64,000 nucleotides of DNA, from the NCBI GenBank assembly GCA_964617825.1, contig CAZTWL010000005.1, positions 62,001 to 126,000 of the forward strand, given 5' to 3'. Below the pieces are notes generated by a model. That model was not told the origin of the DNA. It saw only the letters and a program-made list of their open reading frames with translations, and did no database searches. Below, piece after piece: positions 54,996 to 63,447 of the stretch; the first letter of the stretch is position 1, and each line of letters begins with the position of its first letter. The stretch comes from VSJD01 sp964617825. GTDB taxonomy: Bacteria > Verrucomicrobiota > Kiritimatiellia > JAAZAB01. Both the position numbers and the translations under genes were made by a program.

Positions 54996-56215
54996 TGCGA
55001 TGCCTTCCCTGCGGCTACATGGAGGTGGATTATTTCGGCGCGTAGCTGGTGCGCAAGGGCCGCCTCACGCTGGCGCAACCCCCAGAATTGCACCAATGCC
55101 GTGAGAACGTCGAGGTTGTTCACACGACCCAGTTCATAATCCTTTTGAAAAAGAGCCAAAGTGTCGGTGGCGACTCCTATCGCCGTTTGCAATTCCGACC
55201 ACTGTTTTAGCTCGTAGTACAGGCGTTCGTAGGCCTGCCTGACATCCCGCTCCGAGGAGCGGCGCAGGCGCGCCAGGCGCAGTTCGCTGATTTTGAGTTG
55301 TTGCCCCGCTTCATCGACGCGTGCCACGCGGCGCCCACGGTCGAACAGGGGCATTTTAAGGCTCAGGGTCAAGTCCCATTCGCTCTCGTCCTGCGGATCG
55401 CGCAAGGGATAGGCGTTCCCGTCAAAAGTCACCTTGGGTGCGCGGTCGGCCTTTGCCGCCCCCAGGTCGTAGCGCGCGGCATCCACGCCGGCCTCGCCGG
55501 CCTTGATGTCCTCCCGGGTGGTTACACTGGCAAGGTATTTGTCGATCTCGCCGATTGCGGGCAGCGGCGTGTGGTCAACTGTCTGGAGATCGGATGCAGG
55601 GCGCCCGGTCACGAATGCCAGTAATTCCAGCGTCGCCGCACACGCCTGGTTGAGTTGTTCGATCGTCAGGCGCACTTCCGCCACCTGGTTCGACGTCATC
55701 AACAGGTCGGATCGTTTCGAGCGCCCGAGTTTAATCCTGCGTTCCAATTCCGTTGATCGGCTATGCAGGGCCTTGAGCTGCTCCTGCAAGGCCGTCCTCT
55801 GGTCCTGGAACGACATGATTTGGTAGAAGACATCCGCGACATCCTCGTAGAGCAGCAGCCGGGCGTATTCAACGTCGTGGTAGCGGGCAAGCCCTTCCGC
55901 CTGTCTGGCGTCGGCAATCCGTGCATTGCGGAAGCCGTCAAAGACGGTCCAGGTTACACCAATCCCCGCCCGCCGGTAGTTGCTCGGATCGGCCCACTTT
56001 GCATTGCCCAGGGCGTTGACCTCCGGCCACATCGCTCCCAGCGATTGACGGTAACGGGCCTCGGCCGCATGCCACTCCGCCACGTTGATCTGGAGCGACT
56101 CGCTTTGCGCCAGAGCCATTTCGTATGCCTTGGTGAAATCGACTTCCTCCGCCTGCGATACGGAAAATATGGCAAGCAGGCACAGCCACGCGCCCGCCAT
56201 GAATCGGCAGTTCAC
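54992..56215 (-). CDS. TolC family outer membrane channel of the second RND operon
   Basis: A 407-aa TolC-like protein with a signal peptide ('MAGAWLCLLAIFSVSQA') and two helical repeats ('AIADARQAEGLARYHDVEYARLLLYEDVADVFY'-type, and 'LALFQKDYELGRVNNLDVLTALVQFWGLRQREAA'). It is coupled to the RND permease by an ATGA overlap. Its sequence differs from the cusC-like channel, so the two operons did not share one recently. Confidence 0.87.
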   Translation of the reverse strand: MNCRFMAGAWLCLLAIFSVSQAEEVDFTKAYEMALAQSESLQINVAEWHAAEARYRQSLGAMWPEVNALGNAKWADPSNYRRAGIGVTWTVFDGFRNARIADARQAEGLARYHDVEYARLLLYEDVADVFYQIMSFQDQRTALQEQLKALHSRSTELERRIKLGRSKRSDLLMTSNQVAEVRLTIEQLNQACAATLELLAFVTGRPASDLQTVDHTPLPAIGEIDKYLASVTTREDIKAGEAGVDAARYDLGAAKADRAPKVTFDGNAYPLRDPQDESEWDLTLSLKMPLFDRGRRVARVDEAGQQLKISELRLARLRRSSERDVRQAYERLYYELKQWSELQTAIGVATDTLALFQKDYELGRVNNLDVLTALVQFWGLRQREAALAHQLRAEIIHLHVAAGKASQ

Positions 56216-56393
56216 AATTTATGAGCCTCCATAAAAGCACACAGCGCCCCTGTTCGCCGGACTCTTTCGCCGAAAACCATGAGGCAAGGGCGCTATGCTT
56301 TTTAGTTGTCAGGAAGGAGGCAATGGTTACAAAAAAAAAGAAGAACCGCAAACGTATTGTGGGCTAGTAAATATTGCCGTCGACATTTGTCTG

Positions 56394-56552
56394 TTACAGC
56401 GGAGAAAACTGGTCCTTTGGCGCGCCACATTCGGGACAAACCCAGTCGGCGGGGATATTCTCGAACGGCGTGCCAGGATTGACTCCGTGCGGCGGGTCGC
56501 CAACTGCCGGGTCGTAAATCCAGCCGCACACATCGCAAACGTACTTCTTCAT
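56394..56552 (-). CDS. rub: Rubredoxin
   Basis: A 52-aa rubredoxin: C6-x2-C9 ('YVCDVCGWIYDPAVGD') and C39-x2-C42 ('WVCPECGAPKDQF') bind a single Fe. The start at 56552 follows AAGGA and gives MKKYVCDVCG. Rubredoxin carries electrons to superoxide reductase, rubrerythrin and similar oxygen-defence proteins in anaerobes; a superoxide reductase is encoded 6 kb away in this window. The preceding gene, 39 nt upstream in transcription order, is a small SAP/Rho-N-like protein. Confidence 0.96.
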   Translation of the reverse strand: MKKYVCDVCGWIYDPAVGDPPHGVNPGTPFENIPADWVCPECGAPKDQFSPL

Positions 56553-56591
56553 GATAAACGCGTCCTTATTTGCCGCGGTCATCGATTATAA

Positions 56592-56789
56592 TCACATGCG
56601 AATCAACTTCATCAGACAGCCATCCCTCCAGCAGCAGCGCTCTTGAGAACATTGAGCGCGGGCGCTGGTTTGATAGCAACTGCTGTTTCCCTCCGTATGT
56701 TGAATGGTTCTGATTAAATCGACTTTGTTCATTTTGGTATCTTTGATGCCAAGGGATGCAGCGATCTTGCGAATTTCCGCCATTTTCAT
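56592..56789 (-). CDS. Small SAP/Rho-N-like domain protein with Cys-rich tail
   Basis: A 65-aa protein. The N-terminal 'MKMAEIRKIAASLGIKDTKM' and 'NKVDLIRTIQHTEGN' form the helix-extended-loop-helix of SAP/Rho-N domains that bind nucleic acid. The tail 'SCYQTSARAQCSQERCCWRD' plus GC is cysteine-rich and could bind a metal. AAGGAGGAGATC gives a strong ribosome-binding site before the ATG at 56789. Proteins of this form recur beside redox genes; the role is not known. It lies 42 nt after the OYE gene and 39 nt before rubredoxin. Confidence 0.75.
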   Translation of the reverse strand: MKMAEIRKIAASLGIKDTKMNKVDLIRTIQHTEGNSSCYQTSARAQCSQERCCWRDGCLMKLIRM

Positions 56790-56831
56790 GGATGATCTCC
56801 TCCTTTGTTGTATGGTCAACTATTCGATAAA

Positions 56832-57896
56832 TTAATAGAGATAGCCTTTCTCTCCGGGGCTGTAAAAGGTGGCCTGATCGGCCGGCAGAAGGGGCAATCC
56901 ATCCTTAAACTTGGTTACGAGATTCGGGTTCGAGATAAACGGCCGTCCAAAGGCGATCAAATCGCCTTTATTTGCGAGCAAATCAGCCTCAGCCCGGCTT
57001 AAGTCGTATCCGCCTGAAAGGATCAGCGTGCCGTGAAATGCAGCGCGGATTTTTCGCTTGATGCTGGGCTTCACTTCCGGCGCGCCCATCGAACTGTGAT
57101 CAACCAGGTGGAGGTAGACGAGGCCGATGCGGTCGAGTTCGACGGCCAGGCGCTCGAAAGTGTCCTCCATCGTTGGGTCAATTTCCATATCGTTGAACAC
57201 GCCATAAGGGGATAATCGCATTCCAAGCCGTTCCCTGCCGATCTTTGCCGACACCTGGCGCCCGATCTCAACTGCAAAGCGTATCCGGTTCTCGATGCCG
57301 CCACCCCAGTCGTCCTTGCGCCGGTTGGAGGCCGTGTTGAGGAATTGGTTGATCAGGTAGCCGTTGGCCCCGTGAAGTTCCACTCCATCAAAGCCGGCGT
57401 CGATTGCCAACGCCGCGGAGTGAACATATTCGGCAATGGCCGACTGGATGTCATCCATGGTCATTTCCACGGGCACGGGGTAGGGCTGCTCGCCTTGGGC
57501 ATCGGTCCACATCTTGCCGGAGAGGGCGACCGGTGAGGGCGCCAGGATACGGCTTCCCGCAGGCATGTTGAGCGGGTGCGAAACCCGGCCTGTGTGCATG
57601 AGCTGCACAAAGATCCGGCCACCGGCGAGGTGCACCGCATCCGTGACTTTGTGCCAGTCCTGAACATGCCGGGGCGAGAAAAGACCGGGGATTCTTGCAT
57701 ATCCCAGCCCGTTGGGTGAGGGGGCCGTCCCCTCGGTGATGATCAGACCTGCCTCTGCGCGCTGTGAATAATAGGTCGCCACGATCGCACCCGGCGAGTT
57801 GCCCGGACATCGGCTCCGCGTCATGGGCGCCATTACGACCCGATTAGGAATTTCCGTGTTTCCAAGCTTCCACGGCGCGAATAGAGCGAACGCCAT
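56832..57896 (-). CDS. Old yellow enzyme family NADH:flavin oxidoreductase (NemA-like)
   Basis: A 354-aa OYE family alkene reductase. The FMN-binding start 'LFAPWKLGNTEIPNRVVMAPMTRSR' is followed by 'GFDGVELHGANGYLINQFLNTASNRR' and 'DWGGGIENRIRFAVEIGRQV'. The C-terminal end 'DLIAFGRPFISNPNLV' closes the barrel. It reduces activated alkenes, nitro groups and similar compounds with NAD(P)H. It is followed 42 nt on by the small SAP-like gene in the same direction, and preceded by the DHODH-like gene (73 nt). Confidence 0.93.
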   Translation of the reverse strand: MAFALFAPWKLGNTEIPNRVVMAPMTRSRCPGNSPGAIVATYYSQRAEAGLIITEGTAPSPNGLGYARIPGLFSPRHVQDWHKVTDAVHLAGGRIFVQLMHTGRVSHPLNMPAGSRILAPSPVALSGKMWTDAQGEQPYPVPVEMTMDDIQSAIAEYVHSAALAIDAGFDGVELHGANGYLINQFLNTASNRRKDDWGGGIENRIRFAVEIGRQVSAKIGRERLGMRLSPYGVFNDMEIDPTMEDTFERLAVELDRIGLVYLHLVDHSSMGAPEVKPSIKRKIRAAFHGTLILSGGYDLSRAEADLLANKGDLIAFGRPFISNPNLVTKFKDGLPLLPADQATFYSPGEKGYLY

Positions 57897-57969
57897 TTTT
57901 ACTTTCTCCTTGTTTGGATAAACTTGCTGTTCACGATAATGTAAATCGTTTTCTGTTCATTCATTGAGT

Positions 57970-58989
57970 CTAGTCTTTTCTGCTTGAAGGTTCGTTCATA
58001 ATTGCCTGAGGATCCATCAGCAGGCTGGCGTACTGAGCCCGTGTATATGCCCACGGATCGCCGCTGTGCCGGCGGCTGAGTTTGCCTCGAAACGAAGGGA
58101 GCGTGCTGTAGCCTTGCCGGTCCATCCATTCTGCGAGTTGCTTCAGCATGTTTTGAATGTGTGCGCATCCGTAGCGGAGCATGGCGCTGACCGATTGAAC
58201 CGTGGTGGCTCCCGCCAGAATCATTTTGGCCATGTCTTCTCCAGTGAAAACACCCGTGCTGGAGCAGATATCTGCTTTGACGGTTCCCTGCAGAAGGCCG
58301 GCGTAGCGTAGCGGCAACCGGTGGTCAGTTTCATGACTCAGATTGAAGTGCGAAACGCTTTTTTCCTGGTTGACGTCAATATCCGGTTCGAATAGACGGT
58401 TGAACAGGACGAAAGCCGATACGCCCGCCTCGTCCAGTCGGTGCACGACATTCAGGATGTTGGTGTAAAAGAAACTTAGTTTCACGCTGATCGGGATGGC
58501 GACCGTTCTTTTCAGTTCTTTGATCAAAGCGATTTGTTCGCTTTCGATGGACCCGCCTTCCTGCTGCAAGTCTCTGGGCGAGGCGAACAGGTTGCATTCC
58601 AGGCCGCTCACACCTGTTTTCTCGAGAAGTTTGGCATATTCCAGCCATGTGTCATTGTTCACCGCATTAAGGCTGGCAATCACGGGAATGCGCACGGCTT
58701 CCTTTGCCATTCTAACCCACATCAGGTGTTCCTGCGGCCCAGCATGCTTCATCTTTGGGAAAACCGTGATCATTTCGGCGTGCCGGCAGTCCTCGCGATG
58801 CAAAGATTCGTCAAACTTGAATCTTTCCAGTTGGATTTGCTCTTCAAAAAGCGAGTGCGTAACCAATGCCCCAGCTCCCATCTCTTCGATCTGTTTGATG
58901 GATTCCAGATTTGCCGTCAAAGGCGACGCGCCTATGATAAGGGGATTCCGTAACGGAATCCCCATGTAGGTTGTTTCCAGATTTGCCAT
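57970..58989 (-). CDS. Dihydroorotate dehydrogenase-like FMN protein
   Basis: A 339-aa TIM-barrel flavoprotein like DHODH class 1A: 'METTYMGIPLRNPLIIGASPLTANLE'-type start, 'FASPRDLQQEGGSIESEQIALI', 'SVKLSFFYTNILNVVHRLDEAGVSAFVLFNR', and 'AGATTVQSVSAMLRYGCAHIQNM'. In this subgroup (dihydroorotate dehydrogenase-like protein) the pyrimidine role is not proven; 'like' is used because the active-site Cys/Ser loop is not clear here. It follows the Cys-rich mini gene by 57 nt and is in the same operon as OYE and rubredoxin. Confidence 0.88.
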   Translation of the reverse strand: MANLETTYMGIPLRNPLIIGASPLTANLESIKQIEEMGAGALVTHSLFEEQIQLERFKFDESLHREDCRHAEMITVFPKMKHAGPQEHLMWVRMAKEAVRIPVIASLNAVNNDTWLEYAKLLEKTGVSGLECNLFASPRDLQQEGGSIESEQIALIKELKRTVAIPISVKLSFFYTNILNVVHRLDEAGVSAFVLFNRLFEPDIDVNQEKSVSHFNLSHETDHRLPLRYAGLLQGTVKADICSSTGVFTGEDMAKMILAGATTVQSVSAMLRYGCAHIQNMLKQLAEWMDRQGYSTLPSFRGKLSRRHSGDPWAYTRAQYASLLMDPQAIMNEPSSRKD

Positions 58990-59046
58990 AAGATTTCTCT
59001 TTTGCGCTGCGCCTCCAATCCGGCTTTGTGGATCTGCGCTGATCCG

Positions 59047-59232
59047 CTAGCGGATGGCCACAGGTTTGCAGAGATTTTCTTTTTTATTTGCCACCCGTCC
59101 GCAGCTCTTGCAGATGAATTTCGGTTGGTTCACCAGCGGCATCAGTTTCCGGATGTCGAGCGTGCAGGGACAGCAAGCGAGAGCGCACATTTTGTTTTCG
59201 CCACAGCATTTTCCCGCAGATTTGGCACTCAT
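59047..59232 (-). CDS. Small cysteine-rich protein (zinc-ribbon-like)
   Basis: A 61-aa protein with an unusual Cys content. The N-terminal 'KCCGENKMCALACCPC' cluster is followed by 'FICKSCGRVANKKENLCKP', which resembles a zinc ribbon (C-x2-C...C). AGGAGG gives the start at 59232, shorter than the open frame. Function unknown; binding of Zn or Fe is plausible. It is next to the DHODH-like gene and sits between that and enzyme I. Confidence 0.72.
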   Translation of the reverse strand: MSAKSAGKCCGENKMCALACCPCTLDIRKLMPLVNQPKFICKSCGRVANKKENLCKPVAIR

Positions 59233-59348
59233 GGAATCCTCCTGTTTATGTTGTTCGTTTATTCCCTTGACCAATTAACGCTTTGATGATCTCACGAAAC
59301 AGAGCGATCTGCCATCGGGCAAAACCTTAAGGGACCTTTCGAAAAGCC

Positions 59349-60998
59349 TTAGTGTTCTGTCGGCGCTTTCCGCCGCAAGGCCGCGTGCGCCGCCTGGCGG
59401 ATGCGCGGAATCAATTTAGAGCTTACGCTGACGGACCGGATCCCAAGTCCGATCAGTTTTTCGGTGTAGGCCGGATCGCCGGCAATTTCCCCGCAGATGG
59501 AGAGCGCTTTCTGCGCCGCATGCGCGGCGCGCGCCAGGTCGCCCAGCAGGTCCCAGAAAACCCGGCGATCCGGCGAATAATCGTACGAAACCCGGTCATT
59601 GTTGCGATCCACGGCAAAAAGATATTGGATCAGATCGTTGGTTCCCACGCTGGCAAAATCGGCGACCTTCAGCAGGTCCCGCGCCTGCAGGCATGCGGAA
59701 GGCACCTCGAACATGACGCCATGCATGAGATGCCCCGGCGGGAGGTCGTTGACTGCCTCAAGAAAATTTTTTTTGAGCGCCAGGAATTGTTCGGTTTCGA
59801 CAATCATTGGGTAGAGCACCCGCACGGGACCGTGAGCGCCGGCGCGCGCCAGCGCGCGAGCTTGCGTCGCCAGCAAATCGTTCCTGGCCAGGAGCAGCCG
59901 GCTGCCGCGTAATCCGAGACACGGGTTTTCTTCCGGGACGATGTTGAAAAAAGGCGCTGATTTGTCGCCGCCGATATCCAATAGCCTGGCCGTAAAGGGT
60001 TTGCCCTGCATGGCGGCGATGATCGATGCGTAGCGCGTATACTGCTCATCCTCGCTGAGCAGCCGGTCGGCGGCGAAAAATTCGAATTCGGTCCGGTACA
60101 GGCCGATTCCTTCCGCCGCCATGGCTTGGGCCTCGGCGACGTCCGCGGCGGTTGTAATGTTGGCCAGGACCTGGAAATCCGCGATAGGTAGCGTGTCTTC
60201 CGGCGCAAAAGCTGGCGATGACTGCGCCGTGACGATGGACTGGAGCGTTTTCTCGGAAGGCCAGACCACCACCTCGCCGGTGTTGCCATTGATGAGCACT
60301 TCCGTGCCGCAGCCGATGGCGGAATGCAGCCCGCTGATTCCGGTCACGGCGGGAATGCCCAGGGCCCGGGCCAAAATGGCGGCATGCGATGTTTTCCCGC
60401 CGCGTTCGGTGACAAATCCACGCGTGTGTTCGACATCCAGTTCCAGCGTCAGGGTGGGCGTCAATTCGTCGGCGACAATAATGCGGTTGCGCCCTTTCTG
60501 GCAGTGGGGCTGTCCGGCGCATTGCAGGGACGGCTTCATATTGCCGAGAACATCCAGCAAACGCCGCTTGATCTCGCCGATATCGGAGGCGCGATCTTTT
60601 ATATACTCATTGTCCAGTTCCATGAGACGCGACTCGTTTTCCTCAAGCACCGCGGTAATCGCCGTTTCTGCATTGGCGTATTTTGACGATACCATGTCCA
60701 GCATCTGTTGCCGGAGTGTCGCATCCTGCAGGATCAATATGTGGGCCGCAAATATTTCCGCTTCGGCTGTGCCGACACGGGTCTCCACATCCTTTTTTAA
60801 GGCTGCCAATTGATTCATGGCCAGGTCCATGGCTCGGAGAATTCGGTTGCGTTCGCGTTCCAGGCCGTCGCCGGCAACCCGGTAAATGGGCAGGTTGGCG
60901 TGGCGCTTTTCGTTGAAAAGGCAAACTTTGGCGACCGCAATCCCTTCGCTGACGGGAATGCCCTGAAGTCGCAACTCTTCGTGATATTTAATCAACAT
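59349..60998 (-). CDS. ptsI: Phosphoenolpyruvate-protein phosphotransferase (PTS enzyme I)
   Basis: A 549-aa enzyme I, slightly shorter than the 570-575 usual. 'LQGIPVSEGIAVAKVCLF' starts the HPr-binding/His domain. The phosphorylated His is in 'ERGGKTSHAAILARALGIPAV' (about 203). PEP-domain motifs are 'LYRTEFEFFA', 'SVGTNDLIQYLFAVDRNND' and the catalytic Cys in 'CGEIAGDP' (about 501). It takes phosphate from PEP and passes it to HPr, which is not in this window, so the partners are elsewhere. The region 60999-61372 to the next, divergent gene has no further gene. Confidence 0.94.
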   Translation of the reverse strand: MLIKYHEELRLQGIPVSEGIAVAKVCLFNEKRHANLPIYRVAGDGLERERNRILRAMDLAMNQLAALKKDVETRVGTAEAEIFAAHILILQDATLRQQMLDMVSSKYANAETAITAVLEENESRLMELDNEYIKDRASDIGEIKRRLLDVLGNMKPSLQCAGQPHCQKGRNRIIVADELTPTLTLELDVEHTRGFVTERGGKTSHAAILARALGIPAVTGISGLHSAIGCGTEVLINGNTGEVVVWPSEKTLQSIVTAQSSPAFAPEDTLPIADFQVLANITTAADVAEAQAMAAEGIGLYRTEFEFFAADRLLSEDEQYTRYASIIAAMQGKPFTARLLDIGGDKSAPFFNIVPEENPCLGLRGSRLLLARNDLLATQARALARAGAHGPVRVLYPMIVETEQFLALKKNFLEAVNDLPPGHLMHGVMFEVPSACLQARDLLKVADFASVGTNDLIQYLFAVDRNNDRVSYDYSPDRRVFWDLLGDLARAAHAAQKALSICGEIAGDPAYTEKLIGLGIRSVSVSSKLIPRIRQAAHAALRRKAPTEH

Positions 60999-61372
60999 CG
61001 ATGCTCCCTTGATGTTTTCAAAATGGTTGTCTTGTCCCGGTCAGCTATGGTTCTTCCGCTTTTTGACAAGTATGCCACAAATTCGAGGTCGGGCGCAATT
61101 GGGCGATTCCTGATGAAGCGGCGCGAAATGCCTTACCTCAGTTTTGTTTGCGCCGTTCAGCGCTAAGGGATTTGGAAGAGATCAATCAGGCATATCCCGA
61201 TGGTTCGGGCTGCATCAATCTGAAATTATATACACAGTTTTAAAGAAAAGCCATCTGGCCGGCAGCCGAAGCAACATCAAACACTAAAAAGAAAGGAGTC
61301 CAACGGTATCGAATCGCAAAGCTTTCAGCGGTGAAGATCAGATTAATACAGTTCAACGAAAGGAATCGGATT

Positions 61373-61888
61373 ATGCAAAAGATCGGATGGCTCGTGGTCG
61401 TCATGCTCGTCGGCCTAGGATTGAGCGGATGCTGTTGCCTGAAACAACCATGCAAAGGCGCTCCAATGGGCGGCGCCGCAAAGGAAGGCCAATCGCTTTG
61501 TCCCACCTGCGGTGGTTCGGGCGATCGCTGCCAATGCGCATCCGGACAGAAACAGACCGCGGAGATTAATACCACGGTCTTGAAAACCCTGATCGAGTCA
61601 GGCGTCCCACTGACCGTGCTTGATGCCCGAACCGGTAAATACGACGATGGGCGCCGCATTCCAGGCGCGCAGGGGCTTGGCGCCGATTCCAAGGATGAGG
61701 AGATCATTGCCAAGCTGAAATCCAAGGATGCGCTGATTGTGACGTATTGCGCCAACCTGCAATGCCCGGCAAGCAGGACCCTGGCCGCCAAGCTGCGGGC
61801 CCTGGGTTATATGCGTGTGCTCGAATATCCCTACGGCATCGATGGTTGGGTGGCCGCGGGAAATTCGGTTGTCCCGTCCGGAAAATAG
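61373..61888 (+). CDS. Rhodanese-like domain lipoprotein
   Basis: A 171-aa exported protein. The signal ends in a lipobox (LSGC, Cys20), followed by a Cys-rich spacer 'CCCLKQPCKGAP...CPTCGGSGDRCQCA'. The rhodanese part runs from about 65: 'PLTVLDARTGKYDDGRRIPGAQGLG', then the active-site loop 'VTYCANLQCPASRTLAAKL', with the catalytic Cys likely the first, and 'GYMRVLEYPYGIDGW'. It may move sulfur or repair cysteines in the periplasm. AAAGGAA precedes the ATG at 61373. It leads a short cluster of stress genes on the plus strand. Confidence 0.85.
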   Translation: MQKIGWLVVVMLVGLGLSGCCCLKQPCKGAPMGGAAKEGQSLCPTCGGSGDRCQCASGQKQTAEINTTVLKTLIESGVPLTVLDARTGKYDDGRRIPGAQGLGADSKDEEIIAKLKSKDALIVTYCANLQCPASRTLAAKLRALGYMRVLEYPYGIDGWVAAGNSVVPSGK

Positions 61889-61932
61889 CGTGTTACGAGC
61901 AAAATATCTGAAAATACAAAGGAGGCGCAAGT

Positions 61933-62433
61933 ATGGGAACCAAAGCCAGGGAAATCATCGGCATGGATGTCGATCAACTCGTTACCTTGTTACGCAAGGC
62001 GTTTTCTGACGAATGGCTGGCATATTACCAGTACTGGGTCGGAGCTCAGGTGGTGAAAGGTCCGATGAAAGATGCCGTGATTGCCGAGTTGAACCAGCAT
62101 GCGGCCGACGAGTTGAGGCATGCCGGGATGGTCTCGTTGCGGATTATCGAGCTTGGGGGGATGCCGGTGACCAAGCCGGAAGCCTGGTATAAATGGACAA
62201 ACTGCGGCTATGCGGCGCCCGACGATCCGTATGTTGAAGCTGTTTTGAAACAGAATATAAAAGGGGAGCAGTGCGCCATTACGACCTATTCTCAGCTGCT
62301 CAAGACTACCCGTGAGGCCGATCCGGTCACCTATAACATGGTGGTCCAGATTCTGCAGGACGAAGTATCGCACGAAGAAGACCTGCAGAACTTGGAAGAA
62401 GACATTCAGTTGATGATCGGACATAACAAATAA
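61933..62433 (+). CDS. Ferritin-like di-iron protein (bacterioferritin/Dps-like)
   Basis: A 166-aa four-helix protein. Helix A has 'SDEWLAYYQYWVGAQVV' (Glu); helix B has 'NQHAADELRHAGMVSLRI' (E-x2-H); helix C has 'KGEQCAITTYSQLLK' (Glu); helix D has 'DEVSHEEDLQNLEEDI' (E-x2-H). This is the ferritin-like di-iron set. It may store iron or oxidise Fe(II) to quench peroxide. AAAGGAGG gives a strong start at 61933. It lies 44 nt after the rhodanese gene in the same direction. Confidence 0.9.
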   Translation: MGTKAREIIGMDVDQLVTLLRKAFSDEWLAYYQYWVGAQVVKGPMKDAVIAELNQHAADELRHAGMVSLRIIELGGMPVTKPEAWYKWTNCGYAAPDDPYVEAVLKQNIKGEQCAITTYSQLLKTTREADPVTYNMVVQILQDEVSHEEDLQNLEEDIQLMIGHNK

Positions 62434-62457
62434 GACCGGGTTGTAGCGTGGAAAAAT

Positions 62458-62491
62458 CTCCATGCCGGATTGCAGTGATCCCGGCATGGAG
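62458..62491. other. Inverted repeat between the ferritin-like gene and the ferredoxin gene
   Basis: CTCCATGCCGG (62458-62468) and CCGGCATGGAG (62481-62491) form an 11-bp stem with a 12-nt loop, 25 nt after the ferritin-like stop. No T run follows, so it may be an RNA-processing or attenuator hairpin rather than a plain terminator. Confidence 0.5.
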
Positions 62492-62549
62492 AATCAGGTG
62501 GCCAATTTCGGCTGAACAGGTCCGCAGTCAGCGGAGAAGGGATATTGCC

Positions 62550-62738
62550 GTGAAAGATATTATCATCGATAAGAATAAGTGCATCGGGTGCGGAATATGC
62601 GCGGATAAATGTCCGGATATCTTCGAACTCGTTGGAAATGTGGCGGTGCTGAAAATCGCGCCTGCCAAGGCGGATGAAGCGTGCTCTCGCGATGCCGCCG
62701 AAAGTTGTCCGGTGGCCGCCATCGAGATTAAGGAATGA
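62550..62738 (+). CDS. [4Fe-4S] ferredoxin
   Basis: A 62-aa ferredoxin of the single-cluster type. 'KCIGCGICADKCPDIF' gives three ligands and 'ESCPVAAIEIKE' the fourth. 'GNVAVLKIAPAKADEACSRDAAE' is the usual insert of Desulfovibrio-like ferredoxins. The GTG at 62550 follows GGAGAAGGG with good spacing and gives the family start (VKDIIIDKNKC). It is a likely acceptor for PFOR and KorAB and a donor for stress enzymes. Confidence 0.92.
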   Translation: MKDIIIDKNKCIGCGICADKCPDIFELVGNVAVLKIAPAKADEACSRDAAESCPVAAIEIKE

Positions 62739-62792
62739 GCGCGCATCGGGCAGAAAATGAACGCGAAACATCAAAAACGAAGGGAATGAATT

Positions 62793-63188
62793 ATGACTGC
62801 ATTAAGCGAAACCATCCAAACCGCCGACTGGAAATCGGAGAAACATGTGCCGGTAGTCGAATGTCCGGACAGCGTCAAGAGCGGTCAATTATTCGATGCC
62901 GTCATATCGGTTGGCCGGTCCGTTGACCACCCCAACACCACGGAGCATCATATCCGTTGGATCATGTTGTATTTTCATCCCGATGGTGAAAAGGCGGCAT
63001 ATCAGGTGGGTCATTTCGAGTTCACGGCCCATGGTGAATCCGTCAAAGGCGCCAATCAGGGGCCGGTTTCAACGCACCACAAGGTGGTGTCAACCCTTAA
63101 GCTTCTGAAATCCGGCACATTGCAGGCCATGGCCTATTGCAATATCCACGGTCTCTGGCAATCATCAAAAAACATCCGTGTGGAATAA
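62793..63188 (+). CDS. sorA: Superoxide reductase (neelaredoxin, class II)
   Basis: A 131-aa protein: iron ligands in 'EKHVPVVECPD' (His), 'HHIRWIMLYFHPDGE' (His residues) and 'CNIHGLW' (Cys plus His) give the Fe(His)4Cys centre. There is no N-terminal rubredoxin-like cluster, so it is the class II (neelaredoxin) form. It reduces superoxide to hydrogen peroxide using electrons from rubredoxin, without forming oxygen. It is 54 nt after the ferredoxin gene. AAGGGAATG precedes the ATG. Confidence 0.95.
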   Translation: MTALSETIQTADWKSEKHVPVVECPDSVKSGQLFDAVISVGRSVDHPNTTEHHIRWIMLYFHPDGEKAAYQVGHFEFTAHGESVKGANQGPVSTHHKVVSTLKLLKSGTLQAMAYCNIHGLWQSSKNIRVE

Positions 63189-63447
63189 CCCGGGAGTTGC
63201 ATACGATTCCGGACTTTGGCGCCGACCGTTAAGGACTGTTAACGATTAATGCGACGCCCCGCTCTGCGGGAGAGACGGGATGAGAGAGGCGTTTGCCTGC
63301 CACATGACGACGCGGCGGCCCTTGCCAACCCACGCAAAAGGCAGAAAGAATGTTTTTGGACACCAAGTGCAATGCAATTTAAAAATATTGGCAAGCGATG
63401 CAAGCAAAGGGTAATATTCCAACTGTGAAAGGATTTTACCCTTGGCC

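Noticed and set aside
57899..58168. An 89-codon minus-strand frame overlapping the 3' end of the DHODH-like gene
   Set aside because: It lies in another frame of a certain gene and has no family match; its tail only covers the short intergenic gap.
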